Source: an uncultured Anaerolineae bacterium (GTDB lineage: Bacteria; Chloroflexota; Anaerolineae; Promineifilales; Promineifilaceae). Taken from it: a stretch of 64,000 nucleotides of DNA. The position numbers and the translations under genes are program-made. The notes under the pieces were generated by a model. It searched no databases, was not told the DNA's origin, and was given only the letters and a program-made list of their open reading frames with translations. Positions 25,036-34,032 of this stretch are shown here, one piece after another. How positions within the stretch are numbered: position 1 is the first letter of the stretch; each line of letters opens with the position of its first letter. The stretch is taken from contig CAJQMR010000005.1 of assembly GCA_905479495.1 (NCBI GenBank), forward strand, positions 248,001 through 312,000. The letters run 5' to 3'.

Positions 25036-26169
25036 TCAGGCCAAAATCCTCAGTGGAACAGGCATAAAAATCAACACAAAAATCACCATTGTCGCAATAC
25101 CAAGCCAACGACGGTGTGGGTCTAATGGTGTGATATCATCCAATGGTTCAGCATGTGTTCGCCCAAAAAAGAATAGCAGCAAAATCCAAAGAGCCCAAGT
25201 AGCCGTGCCGTAAATTAGGTAAGATACTAAAGTTAACGCAACCAGTATCACAATGATCGGTATAAACAATTGCCCTGCGCGTTTGCCAAAAAGCGAAAAC
25301 ATGATGTGACCCCCATCTAGTTGACCTAGAGGCATCAAATTGAGAGCAGTTACCAATAGCCCCACCCATCCAGCCCACGCTACCTGATGTAGATAGACAT
25401 CACTGGTTTCATTAGGTAAAAATTGACCCAAAATAACAAATTTTGACAGGTAGTAAAAGATGGAATTGCCTTCTAAGATGCCAGTTGAAGAAATAGGCCC
25501 AACTTCAGATATCGCTAGCCCGTACAGTAAAATAGGTACAGCAAAAATGAGCCCAGCTAATGGCCCTGCGACACCAATATCAAACAAGGCGCGCTTGTTT
25601 TTAACTGGTTCCTTCATGCGAATAAAGGCTCCCAACGTGCCAAAAAGTGAAATAATTGGCAGAGGAATGAAATAAGGAAGTGTGACAGCCACTTTGTGGT
25701 GACGAGCTGCAAAGTAATGACCTAGCTCATGCGCCCCCAAAATGAGCATGATGCTCAAGCTAAAAGGCCAGCCGCGCCATAGTTGGAAGGCTTGTTCTTG
25801 GGTCTCGGCATTGTAAATGGAGCCTGTTAGTAATGTGGCTAAAACAGTCGCAATGAACAACGCTAGGTTGATGCGCCAGTCCGAGGCGGGTGGGTTGAAT
25901 ACCTGGGGAATTGCAACAATGGCGATACGGCCGTTATCCTCATCACGGATGGTGGGTGTAAACCCTTGTGCTTCAAAAACCGCGCGTAGTTCGTCAAAGC
26001 AGTCGGCCGGGTCTACCAGGAAACGGCCGCGATAACGCACAAACCCTTTGTGCGGCTCATCCAGTGTGGTATCGCCCACCACAAACAGATGGGCAATCCC
26101 TTGGCGCATAAATTCAACTTTTTCTAGGGAAACCACTGGCGGGGGAGCTGTGTACGGTGATGGCTGCAT
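25036..26169 (-). CDS. Site-2 protease family zinc metalloprotease (M50)
   Basis: An intramembrane metalloprotease that cleaves membrane-bound substrates such as anti-sigma factors. The zinc motif HELGH is at 147-151, and the third ligand is Asp285 in NLMPLGQLDGGH. There are six or more hydrophobic segments. The ~95-residue N-terminal cytoplasmic domain is of the kind seen in EGY-like and bacterial M50 proteins without PDZ domains; no PDZ is visible. A small two-helix membrane protein gene ends two bases before the start, so the two form an operon. Codon use and the scarcity of ACGGCCGT differ from the preceding gene. Confidence 0.92.
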   Translation of the reverse strand: MQPSPYTAPPPVVSLEKVEFMRQGIAHLFVVGDTTLDEPHKGFVRYRGRFLVDPADCFDELRAVFEAQGFTPTIRDEDNGRIAIVAIPQVFNPPASDWRINLALFIATVLATLLTGSIYNAETQEQAFQLWRGWPFSLSIMLILGAHELGHYFAARHHKVAVTLPYFIPLPIISLFGTLGAFIRMKEPVKNKRALFDIGVAGPLAGLIFAVPILLYGLAISEVGPISSTGILEGNSIFYYLSKFVILGQFLPNETSDVYLHQVAWAGWVGLLVTALNLMPLGQLDGGHIMFSLFGKRAGQLFIPIIVILVALTLVSYLIYGTATWALWILLLFFFGRTHAEPLDDITPLDPHRRWLGIATMVIFVLIFMPVPLRILA

Positions 26170-26171
26170 AG

Positions 26172-26408
26172 CTATTCTTGGCCAGTGCTGGGGGTATCGA
26201 CCAGGTCATCATCGTCATCTCCCCAGCTAATAATCCAGATACAAGCGCCAGCAACAAGAACGGTGACCACAATCAACCAAACCCATTGGCCACCTTGTAG
26301 ACCCACATCCCGTGCTTCATACACCAGCAAAATCACCATGCCTAGCGCTAATACAAACCAGGCAGATAAATTCGGATGATTTGTGATCCAATTTTTTAGA
26401 CTGTCCAT
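26172..26408 (-). CDS. Small two-helix membrane protein with acidic tail
   Basis: A 78-residue protein with two transmembrane helices (about 16-33 and 44-63) and a C-terminal acidic tail with DDDDDL. I do not recognise a family. The start at 26408 (MDSLKN) has AGGA upstream. The longer reading frame from 26492 would translate a CGCAGATTTCACAGAG intergenic repeat and is rejected. It is directly followed by the site-2 protease gene, so it may be a partner or substrate of that protease, by context only. Confidence 0.7.
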   Translation of the reverse strand: MDSLKNWITNHPNLSAWFVLALGMVILLVYEARDVGLQGGQWVWLIVVTVLVAGACIWIISWGDDDDDLVDTPSTGQE

Positions 26409-26414
26409 TGAATA

Positions 26415-26470
26415 TTCCTGTCCGCAGATTTCACAGAGTACACAGACTGGATTTTTGAGTTTGCGCATCC
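26415..26470. repeat. Intergenic CGCAGATTTCACAGAG repeat copy
   Basis: CCGCAGATTTCACAGAGTAC is followed by ACAGACTGG, between trxB and the small membrane protein gene. Confidence 0.55.
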
Positions 26471-26605
26471 TGTGATTAAAAAATGTTACCAAGCCTGATT
26501 ATAAAGAAAAATTGAGTAATCAGGTAATGACCCAATTACTCAATTACAAAACATTCATTTCAGGTGCAGCGCATTTTCAGAAGTGCGGCTCACCTTTTGT
26601 TACAA

Positions 26606-27538
26606 TTACTCTTGCGCCGCAAGCCACTTTTCCAGTTCCATAGCCGCTCCAGAGCCTTGCCCTACAGAGGTGGCAATCTGGCGGAAATGGGCGTCCTGAA
26701 TTTCCCCGGCGGCGTACACGCCGGGCACGCTGGTGCGGTATCGTTCATCGGAGATAACGTAGCCTTCTTCATCCATAGCCAGCTGCCCTACCAGGAATTT
26801 GCTGTTGGGAAAGTGACCAATGAAGATGAAGACACCGTCCGTGTCTAATTTTGTGGTTTCGCCGGTCTTTACATTCTTAGTTTGGATACCTTGCACCACG
26901 CCGTTGCCCTGAATTTCTTCAATAACAGTATCCCAAACAAAGGAGATTTTTTCGTTGGCAAAGGCCCGTTTTTGCAGCGAGGTACCCGCGCGCAGTTCGT
27001 CACGACGATGAATAACCTCTACCTTGTTGGCAAACTTAGTCAGGAAGATGCCTTCTTCCATCGCACTGTCACCGCCACCAACCACAACGACATCCTTCCC
27101 GCGAAAGAAAAAGCCATCACAGGTACCGCAATAGCTAACACCACGGCCAATAAATTCTTCTTCACCGGGCACGCCCAGGTGGCGAGGCGAAGCCCCGGCG
27201 GTGACGACGACGCCATCAGCCTGGTACTCATTGCCGTAGGTTTTAATGTAGAAAGGCGCTCCCTTGCTGAAATCGACTTCAACGACTTCGTCGTATTCAA
27301 AACGCGCCCCAAAATGCTCGGCCTGCTTTTGCATGACCTCGACTAATTCTGGGCCAGTAGGAGTTTTTTCCTCAGACCAAAATCCGGGGTAGTTTTCTAC
27401 TTCGTGGGTAATGGCAATTTGCCCGCCGATTTGGGTACCAGCGATAACAAGAGGTTCTAATTGAGCCCGGGCCGTGTAAAGTGCAGCCGTTAGCCCTGCT
27501 GGCCCCGATCCGATGATAATAACACGTTCTTTTTGCAT
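26606..27538 (-). CDS. trxB: Thioredoxin reductase
   Basis: FAD flavoenzyme that reduces thioredoxin with NADPH. It has 310 residues, the normal low-molecular-weight type. The FAD-binding GSGPAG is at 10-15, the redox pair CGTC at 137-140, and the NADPH-binding GGGDSAMEEG follows. The C-terminal FAD motif reads GVYAAGEIQD where most relatives have a G-D pair. No thioredoxin gene is adjacent. A ferredoxin/flavodoxin-NADP reductase lacks the CxxC, so the call is firm. The start is the ATG at 27538. A hairpin at 27586-27629 lies just upstream. Confidence 0.94.
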   Translation of the reverse strand: MQKERVIIIGSGPAGLTAALYTARAQLEPLVIAGTQIGGQIAITHEVENYPGFWSEEKTPTGPELVEVMQKQAEHFGARFEYDEVVEVDFSKGAPFYIKTYGNEYQADGVVVTAGASPRHLGVPGEEEFIGRGVSYCGTCDGFFFRGKDVVVVGGGDSAMEEGIFLTKFANKVEVIHRRDELRAGTSLQKRAFANEKISFVWDTVIEEIQGNGVVQGIQTKNVKTGETTKLDTDGVFIFIGHFPNSKFLVGQLAMDEEGYVISDERYRTSVPGVYAAGEIQDAHFRQIATSVGQGSGAAMELEKWLAAQE

Positions 27539-27842
27539 GATATTTTGTATACCTTCAATTTGCTATGATCTATATTCTTAAAAGTAAAAGGGGGTCTCCC
27601 CCAACTTAGATGGTGGAGTCCCCTTTTTTCTTACGTTCAATCCGCGAGGCTTTAGGGTAAAAGCTGATTTTTGGCCTAGAGCGGTGATCTGTACCTTCTA
27701 TGTGCCTCTGCCTTGTATCTGGATACCTTCATATTTTCAACTTAAATTTTATACTTGAATTATCGAGTTCGCCAAATCGGGACCAGGCACCAGATTTTGG
27801 CGCACATTAAATGCCTGGCTTAAAGACAAAAAGGAGTAAGTT
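27539..27842. other. Divergent intergenic region with two hairpins
   Basis: The gap between divergent trxB and the DUF1328 gene must hold both promoters. Besides the terminator-like stem at 27586-27629 it has a 7-bp pair CCAGGCA/TGCCTGG (27783-27789/27812-27818) in the leader of the small stress genes. No ACGGCCGT is present. Confidence 0.5.
27586..27629. terminator. Terminator-like hairpin, usable in both directions
   Basis: AAAAGGGGGTCTCC pairs with GGAGTCCCCTTTT with small imperfections, and T-rich sequence flanks it on both strands. As it is upstream of trxB, it could act as a leader attenuator. Confidence 0.6.
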
Positions 27843-28007
27843 ATGTTACGTTACGCAATTATTTTCTTGGCAATCGCTTTGTTAGCCGCACTTTTCGGTT
27901 TTGGTGGTATTGCGGGTGCAGCTGCTGGGATTGCAAAAATTTTATTCTGGGTTTTCGTTGTTCTTTTCTTAGGCAGCATCGTGTTGAACTTCCTGCGAAC
28001 GGCCTAA
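27843..28007 (+). CDS. DUF1328 (YtjA-like) small membrane protein
   Basis: A 54-residue protein too short for most ORF cut-offs. It begins [20 protein letters not shown], then [15 protein letters not shown] and a second hydrophobic helix. This is the typical DUF1328/UPF0391 two-helix plan, found in many bacteria next to stress genes. AAGGAG lies about seven bases before the ATG. The CsbD gene follows 58 bp later, with its own AAGGAG, so the two probably form a stress-induced unit. The function is unknown. Confidence 0.9.
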   Translation: MLRYAIIFLAIALLAALFGFGGIAGAAAGIAKILFWVFVVLFLGSIVLNFLRTA

Positions 28008-28065
28008 AGTAGACTCTAGAAAATAGCCAATCAAGTATTGTTAATTATATTAAAGGAGTAAGTTG

Positions 28066-28275
28066 ATGAACCTAAATACAGATATTTTGGAAGGGAAATG
28101 GAAACAGTTGAAAGGGCAAGCCCAGCAGCAATGGGGCAAATTAACCAATGATGAGCTTGATAAAATTTCTGGCAAGCGGGAAGAGTTGGTTGGTCTGGTG
28201 CAAGAGCGTTATGGGTATGCACGTGCCCGTGCTGAAGAGGAAGTTGACGATTTCCTGACCCGCTACAACAACTAA
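28066..28275 (+). CDS. CsbD family stress protein
   Basis: A 69-residue, highly charged helical protein. The line LEGKWKQLKGQAQQQWGKLT is the signature of the CsbD family, members of which are induced by general stress (SigB in Bacillus subtilis). The rest is helical with Asp/Glu/Lys/Arg repeats. The ATG at 28066 is seven bases from AAGGAG; a TTG just before it is less likely. It shares the transcription unit with the DUF1328 gene and ends before a strong terminator. The precise role is unknown. Confidence 0.92.
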   Translation: MNLNTDILEGKWKQLKGQAQQQWGKLTNDELDKISGKREELVGLVQERYGYARARAEEEVDDFLTRYNN

Positions 28276-28318
28276 CAAGCATAAATCTTAAAGATGGGCA
28301 ACCATCACTAGATTTTTT

Positions 28319-28350
28319 GGAGCCGGATGCTTAGCATCCGGCTCCTTTTA
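28319..28350 (+). terminator. Rho-independent terminator after the CsbD gene
   Basis: A perfect 12-bp stem GGAGCCGGATGC/GCATCCGGCTCC (28319-28330/28334-28345) with a three-base loop, followed by TTTTATTTT. Confidence 0.93.
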
Positions 28351-28373
28351 TTTTGTAGGTAGTGATAGCGGGT

Positions 28374-29630
28374 TTAGGCAACGGCCGTTACTGGCAAGAA
28401 AATCATAAATGTGGTGCCTTCCCCTACCGTGCTGGCGACCTCAATACGGCCGTTGTGCTCTTCTACAATCTTTTGTGCCACAGACAACCCCAGCCCGCTG
28501 CCTTCGGCGCTTTCGCTGCCGGGAATGCGGTAAAAGCGTTCAAATAGATGCTCCAGGTCTTCTGGGTCAATGCCAGGGCCGGTATCGGCCACGTCAATTT
28601 GTACCTCATCTGCCTGATAGCTGGCGCTGATGGTGATACGGCCGTTTTCCCGGTTATATTTTGTGGCGTTGCTAACCAAATTAAGCAGCACCTGTTTTAG
28701 CCGATCGGCATCCCCGATAACGGCCGTTTTGCTAGCGGTCGTGGGTAGATCTGAGGCTACTTGCAACACGATCTCAATATTTCGAGCCGCCGCTTGGGTC
28801 TGCGAAATGCTAATCACCTCATCAATCACCTGCGGTATATCCAAAATTTCTCGCCGTAGCCGCATACGTCCCGATTCCAATCGAGCAAAATCCAGAAAAT
28901 CCCGCGTCATTTTTGAAAGCCGATTAGATTCCTTTTTAATCATGCCAACCAACTCCCCTTGCTTTTCCTGAGGCATTTCGGGGCGAGACAATAGCTCGCT
29001 GGCGGCAGAAATAGCCATCAGCGGCGTTTTCAACTCGTGCATGATTTCGGCAATCAAGTCGTTTTGGCTGAACAAATGAACGTTCAAAATGGCAACGGCC
29101 GATTGTGAGGCCAACGCTTCCATTAAGGCCACATCCTGGCTGGTGTAGTCGGCATCATCTTGTTTGTTGATAACTTCCAACGCGCCAATGACACCCTGCC
29201 CGGTGACCAGCGGCACGGCCAGCATGGAGCGGGTGACAAACTCCAGGTTTTCATCAACGTTGGCATAAAACCGTTCGTCGGTTTGCACGTCTTCCAAAAT
29301 GAGGGAACGGCTGTGGCGGACCACCCAGCCAGCAATGCTGTTGTCTAGCGGCACTACAATGTCTTGGGGTACTTCGCCACGGGTGGAGGCCGCAAAATGA
29401 AGCTGACCAGTGGAACGATCGACCAGCAGAATTGAGGCAGTTTCCGTTTGGGTTAGCTCGGTGGCGACATCCATGACCAGCGAAAGCAGTTCGTCCAGCC
29501 GCAAGGTTGAGCTAAGGCGGCGGCTAATTTGCAGCAGGCGGGCTAAATGTTCCGCCGAGATGACACTGACTGTGTCTTGCGTTCTAAGGTTCATCTCTTT
29601 CATAGGGCTGTTCATTTCAGTCCTGTTCAC
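28374..29630 (-). CDS. GAF-domain sensor histidine kinase
   Basis: A soluble histidine kinase of 418 residues. A GAF domain covers about 35-185. The HisKA motif is HELKTPL with His198. HATPase_c shows NLVSNATKYN, DTGPGIDPEDL and GSGLGLSVAQ. Its GAF resembles the one in the kinase at 1.9-3.5 kb. The start codon overlaps the stop of the sirtuin gene by four bases (ATGA type), so translation is coupled. It is the last gene of a three-gene unit with a receiver-ATPase and a NAD-dependent deacylase. The CpaE-like receiver protein is the natural phosphorylation partner by context. Confidence 0.93.
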   Translation of the reverse strand: MNRTEMNSPMKEMNLRTQDTVSVISAEHLARLLQISRRLSSTLRLDELLSLVMDVATELTQTETASILLVDRSTGQLHFAASTRGEVPQDIVVPLDNSIAGWVVRHSRSLILEDVQTDERFYANVDENLEFVTRSMLAVPLVTGQGVIGALEVINKQDDADYTSQDVALMEALASQSAVAILNVHLFSQNDLIAEIMHELKTPLMAISAASELLSRPEMPQEKQGELVGMIKKESNRLSKMTRDFLDFARLESGRMRLRREILDIPQVIDEVISISQTQAAARNIEIVLQVASDLPTTASKTAVIGDADRLKQVLLNLVSNATKYNRENGRITISASYQADEVQIDVADTGPGIDPEDLEHLFERFYRIPGSESAEGSGLGLSVAQKIVEEHNGRIEVASTVGEGTTFMIFLPVTAVA

Positions 29631-30391
29631 TTCTTGATGGCAAAAGGGGCTGCCAACAGCGGCAAAAGTTCTGCCACATCTTCACGAAACAATAAGTCGG
29701 CTTCTCTATCCACATGGGTTGGGCCTAAGTTAACAATGATTAACTTGGCCCCAGCTTGCTTGGCCAGCAATGGTAAATCGCCAGCCGGGGCAGTTTCCAA
29801 AGATGAGCCAGCCACCAGCATTAAATCGCACTTTCTAGCAGCATCTTGAGCCAAATGCATCATAATGGCTGGCAGTATTTCGCCAAATAATACCACGTTT
29901 GGTTTGAGGACGGCACCACAGTTGGCACAGGTAGGGACCTGATTGTCTTGGAGAAATTGCTGCCACATGGGGAGGGCGTCTATCTGGGTGTGGCAGCCCT
30001 GGCAAGTGGCTCGGCGTAGGCTGCCATGAACTTCGTAAACGGTGTGGCTGCCCGCTTTGCTGTGCAGTAGATCGATGTTTTGGGTAATGGTGGCTCGCAA
30101 ACGGCCGTTTGCTTCCAAACTAGCCAGGGCAAAGTGGGCCGGATTGGGTTGTGCGTGAAGGATGGTTTGGGCTAACGGCCGTATCCAATCAAAAAAAGCC
30201 TGGGGATTGTGCCGAAAAGCGTAAATAGATGCCACTTCCATGGGGTCCACTTTTTGCCACACCCCGGATTCAGGGCTGCGAAAGTCGGGGATGCCAGACG
30301 GGGTGCTGATACCGGCTCCGGTAAGGGCCACAGCATATTTTGCCTCGCGCAGCAGGGCGATGGCTCGGGCGACGGCAGGGGATGGGGTCAT
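29627..30391 (-). CDS. cobB: NAD-dependent protein deacylase, Sir2 family
   Basis: Sirtuin that removes acyl groups from lysine using NAD. It has 254 residues. The NAD-binding motif is GAGISTPSGIPDFRS (25-39) and the catalytic base His122 lies in EVHGS. TQNID is at 103-107. The zinc ligands are Cys130, Cys133, Cys155 and Cys158. Tyr/Arg residues that mark desuccinylases are not evident, so deacetylation is the default. It lies between a response-regulator ATPase (8-bp gap) and a histidine kinase (4-bp overlap). This suggests that deacylation is part of the same signalling unit, or that NAD level is sensed there. Confidence 0.94.
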   Translation of the reverse strand: MTPSPAVARAIALLREAKYAVALTGAGISTPSGIPDFRSPESGVWQKVDPMEVASIYAFRHNPQAFFDWIRPLAQTILHAQPNPAHFALASLEANGRLRATITQNIDLLHSKAGSHTVYEVHGSLRRATCQGCHTQIDALPMWQQFLQDNQVPTCANCGAVLKPNVVLFGEILPAIMMHLAQDAARKCDLMLVAGSSLETAPAGDLPLLAKQAGAKLIIVNLGPTHVDREADLLFREDVAELLPLLAAPFAIKK

Positions 30392-30399
30392 AACAACAA

Positions 30400-31614
30400 C
30401 TACGCTTTTATCAGCTGCTGGGCAATCTGCCTGATCAGAATGGCTGCCTTGGCATGCGCGTTTAGCTGCACGAGCGGAATGCTTTTATTAACAGCCTGGT
30501 TCATTTCAGCAGGCGATACGGGCAAAATGGCGGTTACAGGATGATTTAGAAACTTTTCTAGCGCTTCATGCGGAATAGCCATTTGGCCAGTGAAATCAAA
30601 AATAACCGCGCGAACTACGGTTTCTGGCGGTGAAATTTCATGCAGATGCTCTAAGAGGTGGCGTGCGTTGGCTAAAGCGACCCGTTCTGGACGCAAACAA
30701 ACGATGATCTGGTTTGCCCTGGCCAGAACGGCTTCAATGTTGGCCGTTAGTTGATGGCCGCAGTCAATAATCAGATGATGATTTGGTTTGATAAGTGGTT
30801 GTAGTAAATTTTGGATTTGCTCTGGCTGCAATCGAGGTGGTCCACCAGTCAGTTCAGTATGAGTTAAGAGTAACGCTAAATGGTCATTATATTGGCTAAG
30901 TTCGTTTTGGATGATTTGGGACCATTTGGTTTCTGGTTGGGTCAAAATATTGTTGAGGCCCTGCTGGTGTTTTTGGCTCAGATAAAGGGCAATGTGCCCT
31001 TGAATCAGATCGAGATCGAGCAAGATGGTACTGCGTTTGTTGCTGGCCAAGCTGCTGGCCAAATTGATGGCCAGGGTTGTGGCTCCTGCGCCCCCTCTAG
31101 CCCCTAAAACGGCCGTTACACTGCCTTGTGCAGGGAAGGCTAACGTGGCGGCGAGTGGGGCTTTGGTTTTTCCGCTTCCTTTGGCCTGCGATAGCGGTTT
31201 ATGCAGCTGCGTTTGGGCGGTTGCTTTGGGGGCCCGGTTATCCAGAATTGTTTTTACACGCTCTACCAACTCTTCAGGTTCTGTTGGTTTGGTGAGATAA
31301 TCATCTGCGCCAGCGTTAAAACCAGCCAGCTTTTTGTCGGCTTCATCAACGGCCGTAAACATGATAATGGGAATATCAGACAGCTTGGGGTCTGCGCGCA
31401 AGTGACGACACACTTCCCAACCATCCATTTCAGGCATCATGCCATCTACTAGCACAAGGTCTGGATTCTCCGATTCAGCTAACCTTAAGCCGCGAAAACC
31501 AGAGCGAGCCCCCAGCACAACATACCCTTGCTGCTGCAAGACACGCTGAATAATATTCAGGGTTTCTGGATGGTCGTCTATAACTAAAATTTTATAGGCA
31601 ATTGGTATTGTCAT
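30400..31614 (-). CDS. Response regulator fused to CpaE/TadZ-like ATPase
   Basis: A 404-residue protein in two parts. Residues 1-125 are a receiver with IDDH, phospho-acceptor Asp57 in LVDGMMPEMDG, and Lys109. After a Ser/Lys/Ala linker, residues 163-404 form a MinD/ParA-like ATPase. Its P-loop reads GARGGAGATT, lacking the usual lysines as in CpaE/TadZ proteins. These proteins place pilus or Tad machinery at the cell pole, but no pilus genes are in this window. It is the first gene of the unit with the sirtuin and the GAF kinase. A role as a phosphorylation-controlled localisation factor is inferred. Confidence 0.87.
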   Translation of the reverse strand: MTIPIAYKILVIDDHPETLNIIQRVLQQQGYVVLGARSGFRGLRLAESENPDLVLVDGMMPEMDGWEVCRHLRADPKLSDIPIIMFTAVDEADKKLAGFNAGADDYLTKPTEPEELVERVKTILDNRAPKATAQTQLHKPLSQAKGSGKTKAPLAATLAFPAQGSVTAVLGARGGAGATTLAINLASSLASNKRSTILLDLDLIQGHIALYLSQKHQQGLNNILTQPETKWSQIIQNELSQYNDHLALLLTHTELTGGPPRLQPEQIQNLLQPLIKPNHHLIIDCGHQLTANIEAVLARANQIIVCLRPERVALANARHLLEHLHEISPPETVVRAVIFDFTGQMAIPHEALEKFLNHPVTAILPVSPAEMNQAVNKSIPLVQLNAHAKAAILIRQIAQQLIKA

Positions 31615-31940
31615 TGCTTATTCTCGATATAAACTGCCTGATCAAGCAAATCACGAAGAGATTTTGAGACAGACTGTGTGATTTCTTGTAATTTTCTCAG
31701 GTAAAAGCCAAGCGTGAGAGCGAGATACTTAAAAATCTTTAGCTTTTACATAAGAGTTCCCTAACTATACAGGTGCTCTGGATAATAGTCACTATGACTT
31801 AGTGGCCGGCCGCAAATAAATTACCGGAATTGTGCGGACGGCTTGAAGTAAGCGGCCTTCTAATCAGGTAAGTTATTGTTGGCCGCTTACTTAGGTTGCC
31901 ATGCCTTGAAAGCTTTGTGACAGTGAGATATGTCATATTA
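31615..31940. other. Intergenic region with large hairpin
   Basis: This 326-bp gap has a perfect 12-bp inverted repeat AAGTAAGCGGCC/GGCCGCTTACTT at 31846-31857/31881-31892, and a GGCCGGCC palindrome near 31804. No T-run follows the hairpin on either strand. The promoter of the receiver-ATPase operon should lie near 31620-31780. No gene is seen. Confidence 0.55.
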
Positions 31941-32729
31941 TCATACTGGCGGCCAGGGATAATGACGACCAGGGCCGGGTGAAATGAAGTGCCCCTGGCT
32001 TAAAACACGCATGATCCGTTTTTGTAATGCTTCCAGTTCAATTTGTGAAAGTAATGATTGTAATTCAGACCTTAAACCGGCTTCATTGGTAGCCAGTTTG
32101 TCGCTAAATTTTTCTACATCGGCCAACAGCTTTGGCGGAATTGGCTCGCCGGCAAATTCCCAAATAACGGTGCGTAACTTGTGCTCAGTATGGAAACAGA
32201 TGCCGTGATCAATTAACCACAAACGATCCTGCCCCTCTTTTTCTTCCAGCAAGACATGCCCTGCTTTGCGGTCCGCATTGTTAATGATGATGTCTAGCAG
32301 AACGGTTTTTTGCAACGCTTCTTTAAAAAGAGGCTCTCCTTCAAAGGTAAAGTAATGTGCTTCTGGATCGTGGGGGATAAAGAGTTGTACAGAGCCAGTG
32401 CCGTGTTCTGCTTCACGCAGTACGGTTGGCGGAATCAGGTGCCACGTCAGCGCATGGCTCACTAAAAATGCGGCGCGCTCTCGTTGACATAAAGTGCCTT
32501 GAGTGAAATCCCATAACGGCCGTTCGCCACGACGTGGTTTGTAAACGGCACGAATATCTGTAAGACTGTTAGGTTTAAGGTGGGGCAATGTTTCCTGAAC
32601 GGCCGTGTTCGGGCAAATGTCCACCAGGAAAGAATAATTTGAGCTCCAGGGCAGCACCCCTTTAACATCTAAGGTGCCCACCTGTAACAGTTGCAGCCAA
32701 TCTGCTGTGCTTAACTCGTGTCGTGCCAT
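31941..32729 (-). CDS. SCO1664 family protein (kinase-fold)
   Basis: A 262-residue protein of the SCO1664/TIGR03843 family, distantly like PI3/PI4-type kinases. It shows AVYKPRRGERPLWDF, where the lysine would bind nucleotide, the catalytic-loop-like DIIINNADRKAGH, and WLIDHGICF in place of DFG. No substrate is known. Its neighbours, DUF3090 and the MSMEG_4193-type phosphomutase, form the conserved trio seen in Actinobacteria and Chloroflexota, which argues for one shared pathway. The start is the ATG at 32729; the gap to the DUF3090 stop is about 40 bp. Confidence 0.85.
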   Translation of the reverse strand: MARHELSTADWLQLLQVGTLDVKGVLPWSSNYSFLVDICPNTAVQETLPHLKPNSLTDIRAVYKPRRGERPLWDFTQGTLCQRERAAFLVSHALTWHLIPPTVLREAEHGTGSVQLFIPHDPEAHYFTFEGEPLFKEALQKTVLLDIIINNADRKAGHVLLEEKEGQDRLWLIDHGICFHTEHKLRTVIWEFAGEPIPPKLLADVEKFSDKLATNEAGLRSELQSLLSQIELEALQKRIMRVLSQGHFISPGPGRHYPWPPV

Positions 32730-32769
32730 CTCAACTGTTGTAAATACTAACGGTGCTTACCATACAAAA

Positions 32770-33279
32770 TTAGTAGGCATGTCCATTGCGGTGCGGGCAA
32801 AAATGACCTGTTGGATCAATCGGTTTGCCGCAGTTACCGCAAATTGGGCGGCCTGCTTTCACCACATCATTGGCGTGCTGTATCAGCGCCCGAACTTGGG
32901 AGCGTGAAATCCAGTAGCTAACCACGTTTGGCTCTTCCTCCTCGGCAACTAGCTCATAAGCAACCAACACCACCTGGTTGCTGTCTTCATTGTACCCAAT
33001 GCCGATGTTGCCTACGCGGAACAGAGATTCAACCGGCTCGCGCAGCCGCATATCGGTCCATATCGGTGCCTCGTTTTCTGGCTCTGGATACTTTTGTGCC
33101 AGCTCCTGAATAAGGGCCTCAAAGCTTTCGGCCAACATGCGTGCCTGTTCTTTTTCAATGGTGAGCGAGATGGTTTGGGAGCCCCGGCTGCCTTGCAAAT
33201 AGAAAGTGCGTTGACCAGGAAGCCCGATGGTGCCTACCGTAATTTGTGAAACCGGGTTTAGTTCAATGTGGCTAGCCAT
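32770..33279 (-). CDS. DUF3090 family protein
   Basis: A 169-residue protein of the DUF3090/TIGR03847 family. The N-terminal two thirds is a beta-rich domain (TFYLQGSRGSQTISLTIEK, then VGNIGIGYNE). The C-terminus is a zinc-ribbon-like CGNCGKPIDPTGHFCPHRNGH. The start at 33279 (MASHIEL) fits the family and leaves 19 bases after the preceding gene; the longer frame from 33390 would overlap it. It is the middle gene of the conserved trio. Function is unknown, but the ribbon suggests binding of protein or nucleic acid. Confidence 0.9.
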   Translation of the reverse strand: MASHIELNPVSQITVGTIGLPGQRTFYLQGSRGSQTISLTIEKEQARMLAESFEALIQELAQKYPEPENEAPIWTDMRLREPVESLFRVGNIGIGYNEDSNQVVLVAYELVAEEEEPNVVSYWISRSQVRALIQHANDVVKAGRPICGNCGKPIDPTGHFCPHRNGHAY

Positions 33280-33298
33280 AAGATTATGATTCTCTATA

Positions 33299-34021
33299 CT
33301 ATTCGTCGGTGCTTTTGGCACCGCTGTCGCTGTTTGGAGAAACGGCCGTATCAGCATGAGCTGCTTTTGCTGTTTCTGCCGGTTTCTCATCTTTGTTTTC
33401 TGGTGACGGTGGTGATTTTAGTGGCCCATCATCATTAATGCGCCCCACGCGTACCACGCCATTTTTGGCCAGGTGCAACATGCTGACGGACGCTGGCGAG
33501 ACAATGATGCGCTGAAAAAGATCGATATGAACGCCTAGATAATGGGCCAACACCAATTTGATCAGATCCGCATGCGAAACAACCACAATGATATCTTTGT
33601 CGTCGTGGGTTTGGGCCAATGTTTCAATGGCATTCACGCCGCGCGTTTGTACCCCACGCAAGGTATCGCCACCAGGGAATTGCATCCGGCTGGGATAGAA
33701 CTGAACGGTGAACCATTTCTTTTTCTTCGCCAGCTTTTTGATTTTTTTACCTTCCCACTTTCCGTAACGTACCTCTCCGATGTCATCCAGAAAATTGATG
33801 GGCAGGCCTTGAGACTTGGCTATAAAATCGGCCGTTTCCCGGCAGCGCAGCACTGGGCTGCTGTATATTGCTTTGATGGGTAATGCGGCCAACCGTTTGG
33901 CGGCATTTGCGGCTTGCTGACGGCCGTTTTCATTCAGATGAATTCCTTCAATCCAGCCAGCCAGACGATGTTTTTTGACCCAATCATTTTCGCCATGTCG
34001 CACAAGGAGTATGGTTGTCAT
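33299..34021 (-). CDS. Histidine phosphatase / MSMEG_4193-type phosphomutase
   Basis: A 240-residue protein of the histidine phosphatase superfamily. The phosphoacceptor is His9 in LVRHGEND; SSPVLRCRETA supplies a second arginine and VVSHADLIK the other catalytic histidine. The last ~45 residues are a low-complexity Pro/Ala/Lys/Ser tail not needed for catalysis. The start at 34021 (MTTILL) fits the superfamily; the upstream ATG at 34066 would lie inside a hairpin. It belongs to the trio with SCO1664 and DUF3090 and directly follows mrdA. A phosphoglycerate-mutase role is possible but not shown. Confidence 0.9.
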   Translation of the reverse strand: MTTILLVRHGENDWVKKHRLAGWIEGIHLNENGRQQAANAAKRLAALPIKAIYSSPVLRCRETADFIAKSQGLPINFLDDIGEVRYGKWEGKKIKKLAKKKKWFTVQFYPSRMQFPGGDTLRGVQTRGVNAIETLAQTHDDKDIIVVVSHADLIKLVLAHYLGVHIDLFQRIIVSPASVSMLHLAKNGVVRVGRINDDGPLKSPPSPENKDEKPAETAKAAHADTAVSPNSDSGAKSTDE

Positions 34022-34032
34022 ACGTGAATAAT

